From positions 4,646,001 through 4,710,000 of the forward strand of contig JANUWF010002342.1 of assembly GCA_026120185.1 (NCBI GenBank): DNA of 64,000 bases, given 5' to 3'. Shown piece by piece: positions 1 through 10,783 of this stretch. The stretch is from Voacanga thouarsii. Its lineage: Eukaryota; Streptophyta; Magnoliopsida; Gentianales; Apocynaceae. The notes beneath the pieces are model-generated. The model saw nothing but the letters and a program-made list of their open reading frames with translations, made no database searches and was not told where the DNA came from. The number at the start of each line of letters is the position of its first letter. Position 1 is the first letter of the stretch. The translations under genes and the position numbers were made by a program.

Positions 1-1241
1 AAAAATCCTCAATTGTTTGAATACAAAAGAAACTAAAAATACGAAAACCGGGAAACAAGAAAGAACAAGAGAAAGATTGACAAATGAATATTTGGGAAGC
101 CCACAATCTCAAGTCTTCTTGCCTCTTTGCTTCTCCTCCTAGTCTTCTTAGAAGCTTTTTTTCAATAAAATTATATTGAACTTTCTAAACTGTCCTTGAT
201 TGAATTTGAGTAATTTAAATCGATATTAAATCAATTTAGGATGTTCTAAACCTCTGCAAGAGTGTTACACGGCTTGTATGCACGCCATGCATATTGGCCT
301 TGCATGCTAACTTCTAAAACTTCCTCAACACTATCACAGACACTATTTCATGGCCGTGCATTTGCACGAGCAAGCGTTCGGCTATGCCACCGGCCGTGTA
401 TTTGGCAGAGCTACTTTTTCTTTAGAATCTACAAACTTTTGGAAGTTTGAAACTTTCCCTTGTTCTGCATAGGTACATGCACAACCGTGTATGGCTCCTG
501 GAACTATTCTGTTTTGCATGGTTATAATGCATTACCATGCATCATGTTGTGTTCTTGTTCAAACACTAAAAAAAAAACTTTATTAAGCATGTATTCTATG
601 ATAGCAAAGTGTTAAGCAATCATCCTTTGTGTGAAAACTCATCATTTAAAATATATTTTACTCAATTTTCACTTGAACTTATGACATAATATGAGTAAAT
701 ACAATACACATTCACATAAAAGAATGCATAAAAGATAAGGAAAAATGCTATGAAAATATGACATTTTCATGCTTAACACTGCTTTCTTTTTTTTTAAAAA
801 AAGGGACATCAGTGTTCAATGAACTACGTTTGATAAATCATGTTTTTCAAATGAGCATGAACTCTTTTAATAACAGTTGACGAGATTTTCAACTACAATG
901 TTTGAAGAGTTATTTCGAGTGAAAAAATTAGATAAAACCCTTTTATCAGTTTTCTATGGAAAACACTAGCACTAGGAGACTCACTGAGTGTAAAATTCAC
1001 ACATCTCTTTATTTTCTTCTATTTCTTAGAACTCAAAGCTGGAGATATATGACAATGACACCAGTATCACTCATTAGCTCCGTCTAATGGAGGTTTTTGT
1101 AGCTTTGCTTATCTTATGTATTTTGGACCGAGACGTAGTTATTATTTTTCAATTGGTATGCTAGTTTAATAGAATAGTTTATTTCTATTTATCCACTTTA
1201 AGTTTTATTTCGTTAAAAATTAGACTGGGTGACGCTTCACA
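1..1241. repeat. Unidentified repeat, possibly the tail of an LTR cut by the window edge
   Basis: AT-rich sequence with no convincing coding frame. The outer gypsy 3' LTR (from 61593) aligns with the window only from about position 1275, so its first ~1.2 kb is missing here and something else interrupts the 5' LTR. The block ends in GACGCTTCACA at 1231-1241, which has the CA end expected of an LTR. Its left end and any target duplication lie outside the window. Assignment to an LTR is inference. Confidence 0.35.
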
Positions 1242-1274
1242 AATATAGAGCCCACTACGACTGAAAAATGTGGA

Positions 1275-2247
1275 GTTTTACACTGAGTGTGTTGAATTTG
1301 TAATGTTGTGGTCTTAGTACTAAAAGTTTTTGTTAAAGATCATGCTATAATTTATTTCTATATGATTTTTTTTGTGTCTTAGAAGTAATTAACCATTGGA
1401 ATCACTTGATTTGCATGCCTAGATGATTTTATATGAAGATGCTCGATTCTTTGTCTAATAAAACCTAAATTTGCTAAAACTTTGGACCTTTCGATTGGAC
1501 CCCTTTCCTTTTGAGTCTTGAACTGAAATTTTTAACACAAGAAATTATATTATATTGTTTTAGGAGTGAATAGCCACTAGAATCACTTGATTTGATGTTG
1601 TAAATTATTCTCAATAATTTTTTAAAATTGTTTCGAGACCAAAATTTTTAGAGTTATTGTTGCATTGCATCAATTTTGAACTTTAAAATAACATATTTAA
1701 ACGTGTAATCTGTTGATAAAATTTTTACAGTATCTTTCCTACATATGGAAGTTATAATCTGAAAATTTTAATTGGATTTTCAATTGATTTGTTTAGTGAT
1801 TTGAGTTTCCCAAATTATACTCTATTTTGTCCTGTTTACACAAAATCTCTGATTTGATAATGCCTTAGAAAATTTATGATTTGTCTATGGAATCTTTATT
1901 ATATCAATTTAAGTTGTTATAATATTGATATAGGAATGTTATATGATGACTACTTCAATACTTTGATGATTGTATAATGATACTATTGTATTAAACTTTT
2001 GTATGATAGCTATACTATTGTGATACGTAGTTAATGTGCTAATACTTTGTGAAATTAAATGCTCTATTTGTTAATATGATTTTTTGAGTGTTTTGATATC
2101 CTAATTTCATATTTTTAAGTTTGATGTTTGAAGATTAAATGTTGTTCAATGATGGGGAATGGTGAGAGATAGATTGTGAGTTTAGAATCATTTAAGATCA
2201 TGTTTATCTTGGACAAATTATACTGAGTTTGATGTTTAATATAGGAA

Positions 2248-2294
<47 letters not shown>

Positions 2295-3947
2295 AGATTT
2301 GGTTGGTGATAAAGGATATATTCCAAGAAATTAAGTTAGATTTTGCTTTATCTTACTTGAACTTAAGGTAAGTCCCCGTATTTCATAATTTCATAAATTT
2401 AGGTACACATGTGAGATATTTCAATCATGAAAAATGTTTATAAATAAATTTATATTTACTTGAAAATCATTATTTATGAATAGATTTATTTATGCAAGTT
2501 GTATTTGTAAATTATATATGATTGTTGTTTGGAAATTGTATATTGAAAGCATGTTGCTCTATTGTGAAGTACATAGTGATTTATATGAGTATAAAATATT
2601 TAAATATACTTCATTTTTGAGAAAATTATATATACATGTCATAGTGAGTATAAAATCTAACATTAATTTTATTGAGCATATAGAATTGAAAATTTGCATG
2701 CATAAATGAATTGCAAAATACATAGCATGTTCTTGAACTATTAGTTTCATATAAAATGAAATCAACTAATGGTATTTATGAGCTTTGCTTATATAAAATT
2801 CTTGGAATGTGAATTTTGAATCTATGAAGTATTTTTATTTAACACTTGGGAGTATTTTGTGTTTCAAATGTTTTCGGAAATGTTTGTGAAAGTTTTCAAA
2901 AGTATTGAGCTATTTTTTAAAAATGCATTATGCTGATCTATTCATAAGGCACTGTTCTGTGTTTGTGATTCTTGAGTACTCAAAGAGACTTTACACTTAT
3001 ACTAACTTGCACAGTTTTGGGAATGCTATCTGATTGGTGGCACCTCTAGGTTGTGGTCTTTTTCTTAGCAGGGTGTTAGTATATAATGTAAAGTCGTTCT
3101 TAGATAGCAACGACATTTTCCATTAGGGAAATTGAAGGATGGACACGGGACATCTAGGTAGTACTAAATATCATGATGATAGGAATTATATGATTAATTG
3201 TGATAAATGCACTAAGTTAATCATATATTTATATATTAATGGAACGGGGTCCTGTTGACAAGTGATGTGAGATCGCAATGTGATTTTTGAAATGTGAATT
3301 ATGAAATGTGAATTTTATGATTGAATACATATTTTGGGAATACAAAATGGTAAAGGTATGGAAGCTTAATATGGTAGATGTAAATGATGTGGATGATCTA
3401 TGATTTTGGAAAGTAACTCAATTTCCTAAAAATATAGATGTTGTATTCATTTTGGTACTAGGTGAATCTCCTGTGAATCATCTTGTGCATACTATTTTTG
3501 AAAACATGAAATAATCTTTATCCATCCGTTCCAATAAATTATCATGCATCATTATAATATTTATTGAAAATGTACCCAAGTTATATATGGGCTTACTGAG
3601 GTTTCATTTCACACCACTTTAATTCATGTTTTATAGGAGAATATGTTTAAGAGTAAGACTGAAGAAGTTTTGTTGATATTTAATTTGGGATGATGTATTT
3701 TTATTTGAATATTTTATTTTATGGATGTTAATTGAGACTGATTTAGTTGTTATTTAAATTGTTCTTCGAGATATTATTCACTTGGGAGTTGATGTATTAT
3801 TTAGAAGACTTTGTAATATTTTTATTTCAGTATTTTACTTAAGTCTTGGGAATTTACTTTACTTAGTTCTTTCGTTATAAAACCCCTTATCAATTAGACG
3901 GGGTAACATTCGCAACCCACCAAGCCTTGTGGTTGTGGATTGTTACA
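1275..3947 (+). repeat. 5' LTR of the outer gypsy element (5' part missing)
   Basis: Similar along its length to 62770-64000 (for example the stretches around 1290-1460 and 62785-62950), which is the 3' LTR of the same element. It ends in TTGTTACA at 3940-3947, just upstream of the PBS. No long reading frame is supported. It carries an AT microsatellite that the 3' LTR lacks. The left boundary is uncertain by about 35 bases. Confidence 0.85.
2252..2289. repeat. (AT)n microsatellite in the 5' LTR
   Basis: Uninterrupted TA repeat of about 38 bases. The matching place in the 3' LTR (near 63730) has only a short AT-rich stretch, so the repeat expanded after the LTRs separated, or contracted in the other copy. 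Confidence 0.95.
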
Positions 3948-3949
3948 AG

Positions 3950-3964
3950 TGGTATCAGAGCATT
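3950..3964 (+). other. Primer-binding site, initiator tRNA-Met type
   Basis: TGGTATCAGAGC starts two bases after the LTR end at 3947. This is the classic plant LTR-element PBS complementary to the 3' end of initiator tRNA-Met. It primes minus-strand DNA synthesis and fixes the element's + orientation. Confidence 0.93.
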
Positions 3965-4082
3965 AGGTTAAATATTAGGATATTTTATTTTTAGATAACT
4001 AGAATAGATTCTGGATTTACACTAAATGAACTTATGTCTTTTATAAGATGGTTTGAATGAGATAGACTTCTTGCAAAAGTCT
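3965..4082 (+). other. Leader remnant of the outer gypsy element
   Basis: Short AT-rich stretch between the PBS and the truncated Athila-like LTR. No coding potential. The expected gag start and about 1 kb of gag are absent. Element sequence resumes only at 12211, in the C-terminal part of gag, so a deletion removed target DNA here together with one end of the Athila-like element. Confidence 0.6.
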
Positions 4083-5430
4083 TTTCATTCATTGTTTAAC
4101 CGATCTAATAAAGTGATAAAATAATAACAAGAAAATAAAGAAAAGTATATACAATTCAAGGATGTAAAAATATGCAATTTAGACAATTACTTTTGAAAAC
4201 ATGACAATGAATTACTTAGCCAATATCACAATTAATTATCATCTTAGTCTCATGAAGGATTAAATTAGAACCACTTCGTTTGTAATCCATGATTCCCTAT
4301 ATTAAAAGTAACTTAATGGATATATTCCATCTCACCATTCTTACTTAAAAAAAGGATTAAATTAGAACAATTTCGGTTATAATCCATGATTCCCTATATC
4401 AAAAGTAACTTAATGGATATATTCCATCTCACCATTCTTACTTAAAAAGATGTATTAAAATCAATCCTCATATAAACCCCTACATTCTAAGCGATTTAAA
4501 ACATGAAATTAGTCAATGAATTCCTATTCTAGCAATCATCAACCAACATTTGATTACCCAAGTTCTTGACAATTAGCTTCATTTTCAAGTAAGTTAAGAG
4601 ATAACAAATAAGAAATTAATTAGATTAAAGTTATTATCAACCCCATTTTCAAGCAAGTTAATAACAAAGATCAACCAATCAATTTTCTAAGAAAAACAAG
4701 CAATCAAATACTAAGGAAAACAATTAATTGATCAAAAGATTAAATTAACTAATATAAATCATGAATCCCAAAATAATGTCAAATTACAATAAAAATACTG
4801 AATACATCATTAGAAAAGAAAACAAAGGTTAAAAGAAAGAACTTATAGACAAGTTATTTTTCTTCTCTTTGGAAACCTTCTTGAACAATGCTCCTTGATG
4901 TGATGAATTCCTCATTCAATGAGTGATTTTTCGGTTTGCTCCTTGAATTCACACTTTTGTCTTGTATTTTTCTCGTTTAAATAGGCTTTCAAGAGGCAAA
5001 AACTCATCTCCTAAGAGTTCTGGGTAGAGTAAAGATTGGAAAATACCAAAATTTTTGAAAAATTACCAAATCCGCACAAAAGTAGAAAGCTCGCCAACAT
5101 GGGACATAACAAAGCCGGCGCCAACTCCGTGGGTCATGGCTAGCACCGACCATGCTATGGTCGGCCCTATCATGCTTTGTTTTTCAACAAAAATCTCCCC
5201 TGTTTCCAAATCAGGGCCGATGCTGGTTTCGTGGGTCACGGCCAGCGCCGACCGTGCTCTGACAATGATGGTTTTGATGCTTTTTCGTTGTTTTCTGTAA
5301 TAAAAGTCCAAAACACCTTTTCAAAAATAAAATATCAAATATGAAGGAATATGTCTAGTTATTACAACAAATGTATTACAAAATACTCTCAAATAACTAG
5401 AAAAATTTAAATGAATTTTGCCCCTATCAC
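4083..5430 (-). repeat. 3' LTR of the Athila-like element, terminally truncated
   Basis: Aligns with 10946-12210 nearly throughout, including the TTTTCATTCATTGTTTAAC start and the GCCCCTATCA end. It lacks the ~160 terminal bases present in the other copy. It also contains a 97-bp tandem duplication that the other LTR has only once. Confidence 0.9.
4257..4450. repeat. 97-bp tandem duplication within the Athila-like 3' LTR
   Basis: A unit beginning GGATTAAATTAGAAC at 4257 is repeated from 4354 with small differences. The matching part of the 5' LTR (about 11130-11225) has a single unit. The duplication is therefore specific to this LTR and arose after integration or by template slippage. Confidence 0.85.
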
Positions 5431-5442
5431 ATTTCCCCACAT
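5431..5442 (-). other. Polypurine tract of the Athila-like element
   Basis: On the minus strand GTGGGGAAATG abuts the LTR start TGATAGGGGC. A purine-rich run directly upstream of the 3' LTR is the expected primer for plus-strand synthesis. Confidence 0.8.
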
Positions 5443-7169
5443 TTAAACATTTGCTTGTCCTCAAGCAAAGCCCTTAAATAAAGAAAAATAAGTCATTCTT
5501 TCAAAAAGTTTACTTAGAACAAAGTTACAATTACTTTTCAAAACCTTAGATACGTTCTTTATCATTCTTTCAATCCTTTGAAAGCATTTCCAAAACAAGA
5601 CATATCAAGGCCCCTTGAAGTCAAATTAAATAAGCCTATACTCTAGTCTAAGAACATTATTTCACCTTGGAAGTAAAAACATAGGTAACATGAATCATAC
5701 AAGTCAAGTTATCTATCAACTCAAGCATTATAAGTTCAAAAATTGCACAACTCAAATCATGATGTAAGAAAAACATTCTAATTTTTTTCTTTCTCAACTT
5801 TTTTCAATGACTTAGGGAATTGATAGCCTCAAGTGTACGAATTTCTCTTCACACACCATATTGGCTCCCTTATAGTCATCACCCATCACTTTTTTTTCCT
5901 TTTCAATAATCTTCCGTTCTTTCTTTTGCTTTTAGGAATTACAGCCTCAAAAAAAGTGAAATTTTCTTCATTATCCGTATTGGCCCCCATAATCAAGCAA
6001 AAATATTTTTTTTCCTCTTCTTCAAAGATGAAATAACAATTAACTCATTTTTTCCCCATAATGTTTCAACTCATGCATAGTTTTTTTTTCATAATCTTTC
6101 CACTCAAAAATTTTATCTCCTCACATTCCTCGTCATAACTCAAAGTCAAGCAAAGTTTAAACCCATAATTTAAGAGTTAGCCAACAACTCTTCCTACATT
6201 TATCATATTATCTACATTCAAACTAGATAAGTCAAATAATATTCAAATAATAATACATAAACAAGATTAACTCAAATCCCTAAGTCATAACATATCCCAT
6301 CCAATAAACCATTTTAGTATTAATAAAAAAACATTAAATGAATGACAAAACTCATATCCAATTAAGAAAAATAATCACAACCTTGCTAAGGCAATAAAAC
6401 CACAAAAAATTTGAAAAATTTTACAAAATGTGTATATATATAGAAAATATTTTCAATGCTAAACTCTCTTCCTACACTTAAACTAGACATTATCCTTAAT
6501 GACAAAAAATATAACAATGAAATCCAAGCCAAAGGAACTAAAAATAAATAAAGAGGAAGAATAGAGAAAAAAAAAAAAATACTTCAATTGCAATTTAGTT
6601 CCAACACATGGGAATCCACCATAAGGAGTCATTGGGAACTTGTACCTAACTAAACGGAAACAAAAATAGAAAACATAAACCTAGAAAAAGAACTAAGAAA
6701 ATCAATATAAAGAAAAAGATAAGAACAATCAACAAAAACAAAATCCTAAGAAAGGTCATGAAAATATAAAGAGAAGAGAAAGCTAAAGAAAAGAACTACA
6801 GATCAGTGGAAAAATTCACTCAATCCACATCATCATGATCATCCTCATCATTGGCCCTATGACTACTATTGCCCCATTGAGTTCTGAGAAATCTTTACAT
6901 CCATTGTGCCCATTGTTGTTCCTAATCATCTTGCCTTCTAGTGAGGGCAATTATAAACTCCCGAAGCTGTAGTAATATCTTCGTTTGGGTCTCCATGCCA
7001 ACTCTCAAGTGCTCTAATTGACCTCGGACCTCAGCCTCAAAATCACCTCTAGATTGGATTTGGGAACTACTAACACGAGCTCAAGGTGGTGATGCAGGAT
7101 GCTTTTCTTCTGCAGGTGGAAGCTCGACTTGTCCCGGGTGCTGCACATCAAAAGGCCGTAACCAACACC
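5443..7169. other. Non-coding 3' part of the Athila-like element
   Basis: AT-rich interval between the env-like ORF and the PPT. Only short frames occur on either strand and none resembles a retroelement protein. Long 3' non-coding regions are usual in Athila-type elements. Confidence 0.6.
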
Positions 7170-7970
7170 TCACTCCGTATTATTCTGATAACCACAGCTA
7201 GTAAGTGTTTGCTTAGTAACCATATCATGCTCCATTGTGGTTTCAGTAAGCTCCCCCTCCAAGCTAATACTAAAAGCTTTAAGAATTTCCATTATCACGA
7301 GGGGGAAAATAAAAACTTTGGTGGAAAGGCGAGAATAGACCACATTCTGCATGGATTGAATAATTAAAGGAGTAAGCGGGATGGGTTGAGGGTGCATCAT
7401 CTTATGAATAATATACAAATCAATCACACGGGACTCATTGAACTCAATAGCTTTTGGAATAAAGTTGTAAGCAAAGATATAGACTAGGGCCCGTAGGTTG
7501 GCTTCAAGGTCATTGTTAGAGTAAAAACCTACTTGCCCTACTAGACTTTTCCGATACAATCTCAAGCTAGCTCTAGTATCACTTACTTTCCACTTAGGAG
7601 CAGACAATATCTTTTGGTTGTTGTGATCTACAGCTAACCAAGGACTTTCATCATTAATACGGTGGATGGCAACTAGCCTCTCTCTATCCAGAAAGATAGG
7701 GTTGCCATTTACTTTAGTCTCAATAGTCTCAAGATAGTTAGTGTGTTTTTGGACCATGTTAGCATAGAACTCTTTTCTCATAACAGGGCAATAGGGTTCT
7801 TTTAGTTGAACTATAAGTCCCCACCCCAAGTGTCTAAACATGAGGCCTAACTTGAGGACACGGTCTAAGGAGGGTGCGAAGATGTGTTCTACTATAATCT
7901 TATTGGCAGCTCTCTTAGTGTACCACTCTTGGCAGGGCGGATTAATGAAATCAATAGAGTGAAGGAACAA
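7170..7970 (-). CDS. 'Putative plant transposon protein' domain ORF of the Athila-like element
   Basis: A 266-codon open frame. It resembles the family annotated as putative plant transposon protein, found as an extra or env-position ORF in Athila-type elements. Supporting features are the central EFYANMV motif (about residues 67-73) after a region rich in aromatic and basic residues, and an aliphatic, Pro-rich segment (PQPIPLTPLI, about residues 195-204). The biochemical role is unknown. Translation can be extended upstream in frame to an ATG at 8045 through two stops (TAG at 8036-8034, then TAA), both explained by C-to-T changes from CAG/CAA. The original protein was thus about 25 residues longer, with a basic, Ser-rich N terminus. 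No membrane or signal segment is evident. It is the longest intact frame in this element although pol is gone. It could be a dead remnant. Confidence 0.7.
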   Translation of the reverse strand: MFLHSIDFINPPCQEWYTKRAANKIIVEHIFAPSLDRVLKLGLMFRHLGWGLIVQLKEPYCPVMRKEFYANMVQKHTNYLETIETKVNGNPIFLDRERLVAIHRINDESPWLAVDHNNQKILSAPKWKVSDTRASLRLYRKSLVGQVGFYSNNDLEANLRALVYIFAYNFIPKAIEFNESRVIDLYIIHKMMHPQPIPLTPLIIQSMQNVVYSRLSTKVFIFPLVIMEILKAFSISLEGELTETTMEHDMVTKQTLTSCGYQNNTE

Positions 7971-8045
7971 TAGGTCTATGGAGGTAGGGGTAGAGGAAGA
8001 TGAAGCTCTAGCCCATTTAGAAGATTAGCCCTTCTATCTAGGCAT

Positions 8046-8995
8046 GATGAAAAGGTATGAAGATGGATATTTAAGAATATGACGGATGTACTACCACAAT
8101 ATACCAACAACACTCAACAGAGTCAAACCAACACAACACCACGGCACACACAATCCCCACATTCCACAATAACCTCAATCCACAATATCTATTAAACCTA
8201 ATCTCCTTTCAAAACCTGCAAGAGAAACAATAGAATGCCACAATTCAAACCATGACAAGATTTCCAATGACTTCACAACCTAATCATAGCATGAAAAACA
8301 TGTCCATATCCCAAGGTAAGAATAATGGCTATGCAAATTATCTAATTATCATGAATTCATCAACAAAACAATTGTCATAACCAAAAAAATAAACCATCTA
8401 TGATCATACTATGGACATGTAGTTGTAAAAATAATCCATAAATCATACTCTCGTGCTATTATAGCCATAATAATGCTATTAAGATAATCAAATTCAACCA
8501 CCAATTCTAATGCATGCAATTTTCATCCAAAAATAGGAAAATTTTAGTTGCAATAATTTAACCGTAGGAATACAAGAAAAATCATATTTTTGTGTTCTAC
8601 AATTCATGGGTAAGCAAAATATGTATTCTTTTTGACAAAATCCTTGCTTGAAAGGAGAGATTTAAAAGTGAATTTTTGAAGAAAAAGTTGAGATTTTTAG
8701 AATTTTGATCTGTAGATTCAATAAAAACAAGAGAATTTTATGTTGGATTGATGTTTTTAAAGGTAGAAATGGAACAGGTGATATTTGGGGATGTAGAAAC
8801 GGCGCCGGGTTGAGAGAAAAATTGAGGAAAGTTAGTTGGTTTGAAAACAAAGTTGCCGATTTGGCCACTTTTAGCCTTCTTCCCGACAGGAGCTAGTGCC
8901 GGCTCCATGCGACTGGGCTGAATATAAATTTTTTAAAATAAATATTGTAAATAGAAAAATAGAAACTACAAAATTATGAAGAAAGTATCATTATT
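8046..8995. other. Non-coding stretch between gag remnant and env-position ORF
   Basis: This is where pol would lie in a complete Athila element. No RT, RNase H or integrase motif is readable in any frame. A short GC-richer patch (8780-8915) contains GGCGCC/GCCGGC words like those in the element's LTR. Pol was deleted or never present in this subfamily. Confidence 0.6.
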
Positions 8996-10375
8996 TTAAA
9001 AATAAAAAATACATGAAAATAAATGAAAGCACACAAGAATTAAATAAATGTCATTTCTTTCCACTGTCAAGATCACGTGGATTGGTCTCAGTATTTCCCA
9101 GAAGGGCTCCCACTTGACGATCTCCAAAGAGTTTTGCCAGTTGACCAATTTAATTCTCGAAGTTGCACATGGATACCTCCAAATTTCTTGTGGTTGCATC
9201 CACTTCTTGAAATCGTGTTTCTGTACCACATACCAATTGGTTAACTAACTCTTCCAGTGATGGCTTAGGTAGTGGTGCATTGTAAGGTAAGGAAGGTTGA
9301 GTCATTTGGTTTCTAAAATTAGAAGAAGTTTGGCTAGGTTGGTTTTGGTTGTTCCATGAAAAGTTAGGATGATTCCTCCAATCAGAGTTATAAGTGGTGC
9401 TATAAGGATTATTACCTTGTCGTCCATTGTCTACAAATGTAACTTGCTCTAATGCATCTTGTGATGATCCCATACTTTAGCACTCGTGATTTGGATACCC
9501 TTCCCTACCAAAGTCACAATTTACATTCATTACCTGTCCTTGGGAAGGAGACATCACAATTTTCTCCATTTTTTCCGTTAGTGCTTCCACCTTTCTCTCC
9601 AAAGTTGTCATTGCATCCACCTTGTGTAACACAAGCTCTCGACCTTGAACTATCCCGTGTATAGTTATTTATCACAAGATTTTTAATCAAATCAAACACC
9701 TCCTTTGGGGTCTTGGAGTTAATGGAACCTCCTGCAGATGTATCAACCAGTTATCTTATAGCAAATCTCAAACTACTATAAAAGATTTGTATTTGCATAC
9801 CTAGCTCAAACCCGTGATGAGGACACTTTCTAAGCATCTCCTTAAACCTCTCCCAACACTCACAATGATTCTCAAATTCTAATTGTTGGAAGGAAAAAAT
9901 ATCGGTCCTAAGTTTGGATGTTCTAGTTGGAAAAAAATATTTTATTAGGAATTTTCAGCCAAAACATTCCAAGCGGTAATAATCCGGTTGGTAAAGATTT
10001 TAACTAAGATTTTGCTCTATTTCTCAAAGAAAAGGGAAAAAGTCTTAGTTTGAAAAATCCTCTAAGGTGTTACAGATCTCCCAACATATCTCAAACTAAG
10101 ACTTTGCACATCCTCAGAAACCCTATTCATTTCAAACGTGTCACAGATTTTTAAAAAGCTCACAAGTTAGACATTAGGTTCTTCCTCAGATAACCCATCA
10201 AATTGTACCATATTTTGGATTATTTAGATAATATTGGGCTTTATCTCAAAATTATTAGCCTTTATCCCAGGTCTCGTAATACTCGAACCTGTACCTGAAA
10301 TTACAGGTTTCACAAAATCATCCATACTCCTCCTATTACCACCATTACCACGATTGTTTGGCTGGTTAACCTCCA
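8996..10375 (-). pseudogene. gag: Athila-type gag, fragmented
   Basis: Gag forms the nucleoprotein core. The reading begins near an ATG at about 10375 followed by an Asn/Gly-rich N terminus, then a segment like the start of Athila gag (ANNFEIKPNII). A central retrotransposon-gag segment follows (around 9950-9720, with FKEMLRKCPHHGF), and then a 107-codon open piece (9473-9150) with the Athila signature NPYSTTYNSDWRNHPNFSW. A frame change then leads to GQLAKLFGDRQVGALLGNTE near 9130-9060, which matches the end of Athila gag just before the protease. At least several stops and frameshifts break it. No zinc knuckle was seen. Lineage is secure from these motifs, function is lost. Confidence 0.75.
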
Positions 10376-10645
10376 TATCTCCTCGTACCCTTTTTTATAA
10401 CAACCAAGCGGATCTTTGTGAAGGTTTTCTCGATCTCAGGATTAAGATCTACTATATCTGCTTTAAATCGTCGGGTCATACACTAAGGGCATTATCTACA
10501 GAAAACAGAAGATAGTGAGATTATAAAATTTACAAGTTAAATAGTTATTACACATTCACAAATCAAGTTAGAAAAATTACAACATGTAGTGACATTAAAC
10601 TACAAGTATACACATAACAAATTATGGCACTTATTCATACAAGGA

Positions 10646-10676
<31 letters not shown>
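10646..10676. repeat. (CA)n microsatellite
   Basis: CA dinucleotide run in the 5' untranslated region of the Athila-like element, with one interruption (CG) near 10670. Confidence 0.9.
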
Positions 10677-10759
10677 TATATTCACATATTTACATAGAGA
10701 TATATAAACATATAAACATGGTTAAATCAACCAAATCCAAGCTTTCATGATATTGTTCT

Positions 10760-10774
10760 CCGACAACGGCACCA
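10760..10774 (-). other. Primer-binding site of the Athila-like element
   Basis: On the minus strand TGGTGCCGTTGTCGG lies nine bases after the 5' LTR end at 10784. A TGGYGCCGTTGYCGG box slightly displaced from the LTR is characteristic of Athila-type elements. It sets the minus orientation. Confidence 0.85.
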
Positions 10775-10783
10775 AAAACTTAA

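Noticed and set aside
5055..5311. Overlapping open frames on both strands
   Set aside because: They lie in the GC-richer part of an LTR (GGCGCC, GCCGGC words) present in both copies. Open on both strands because of composition, no protein similarity.
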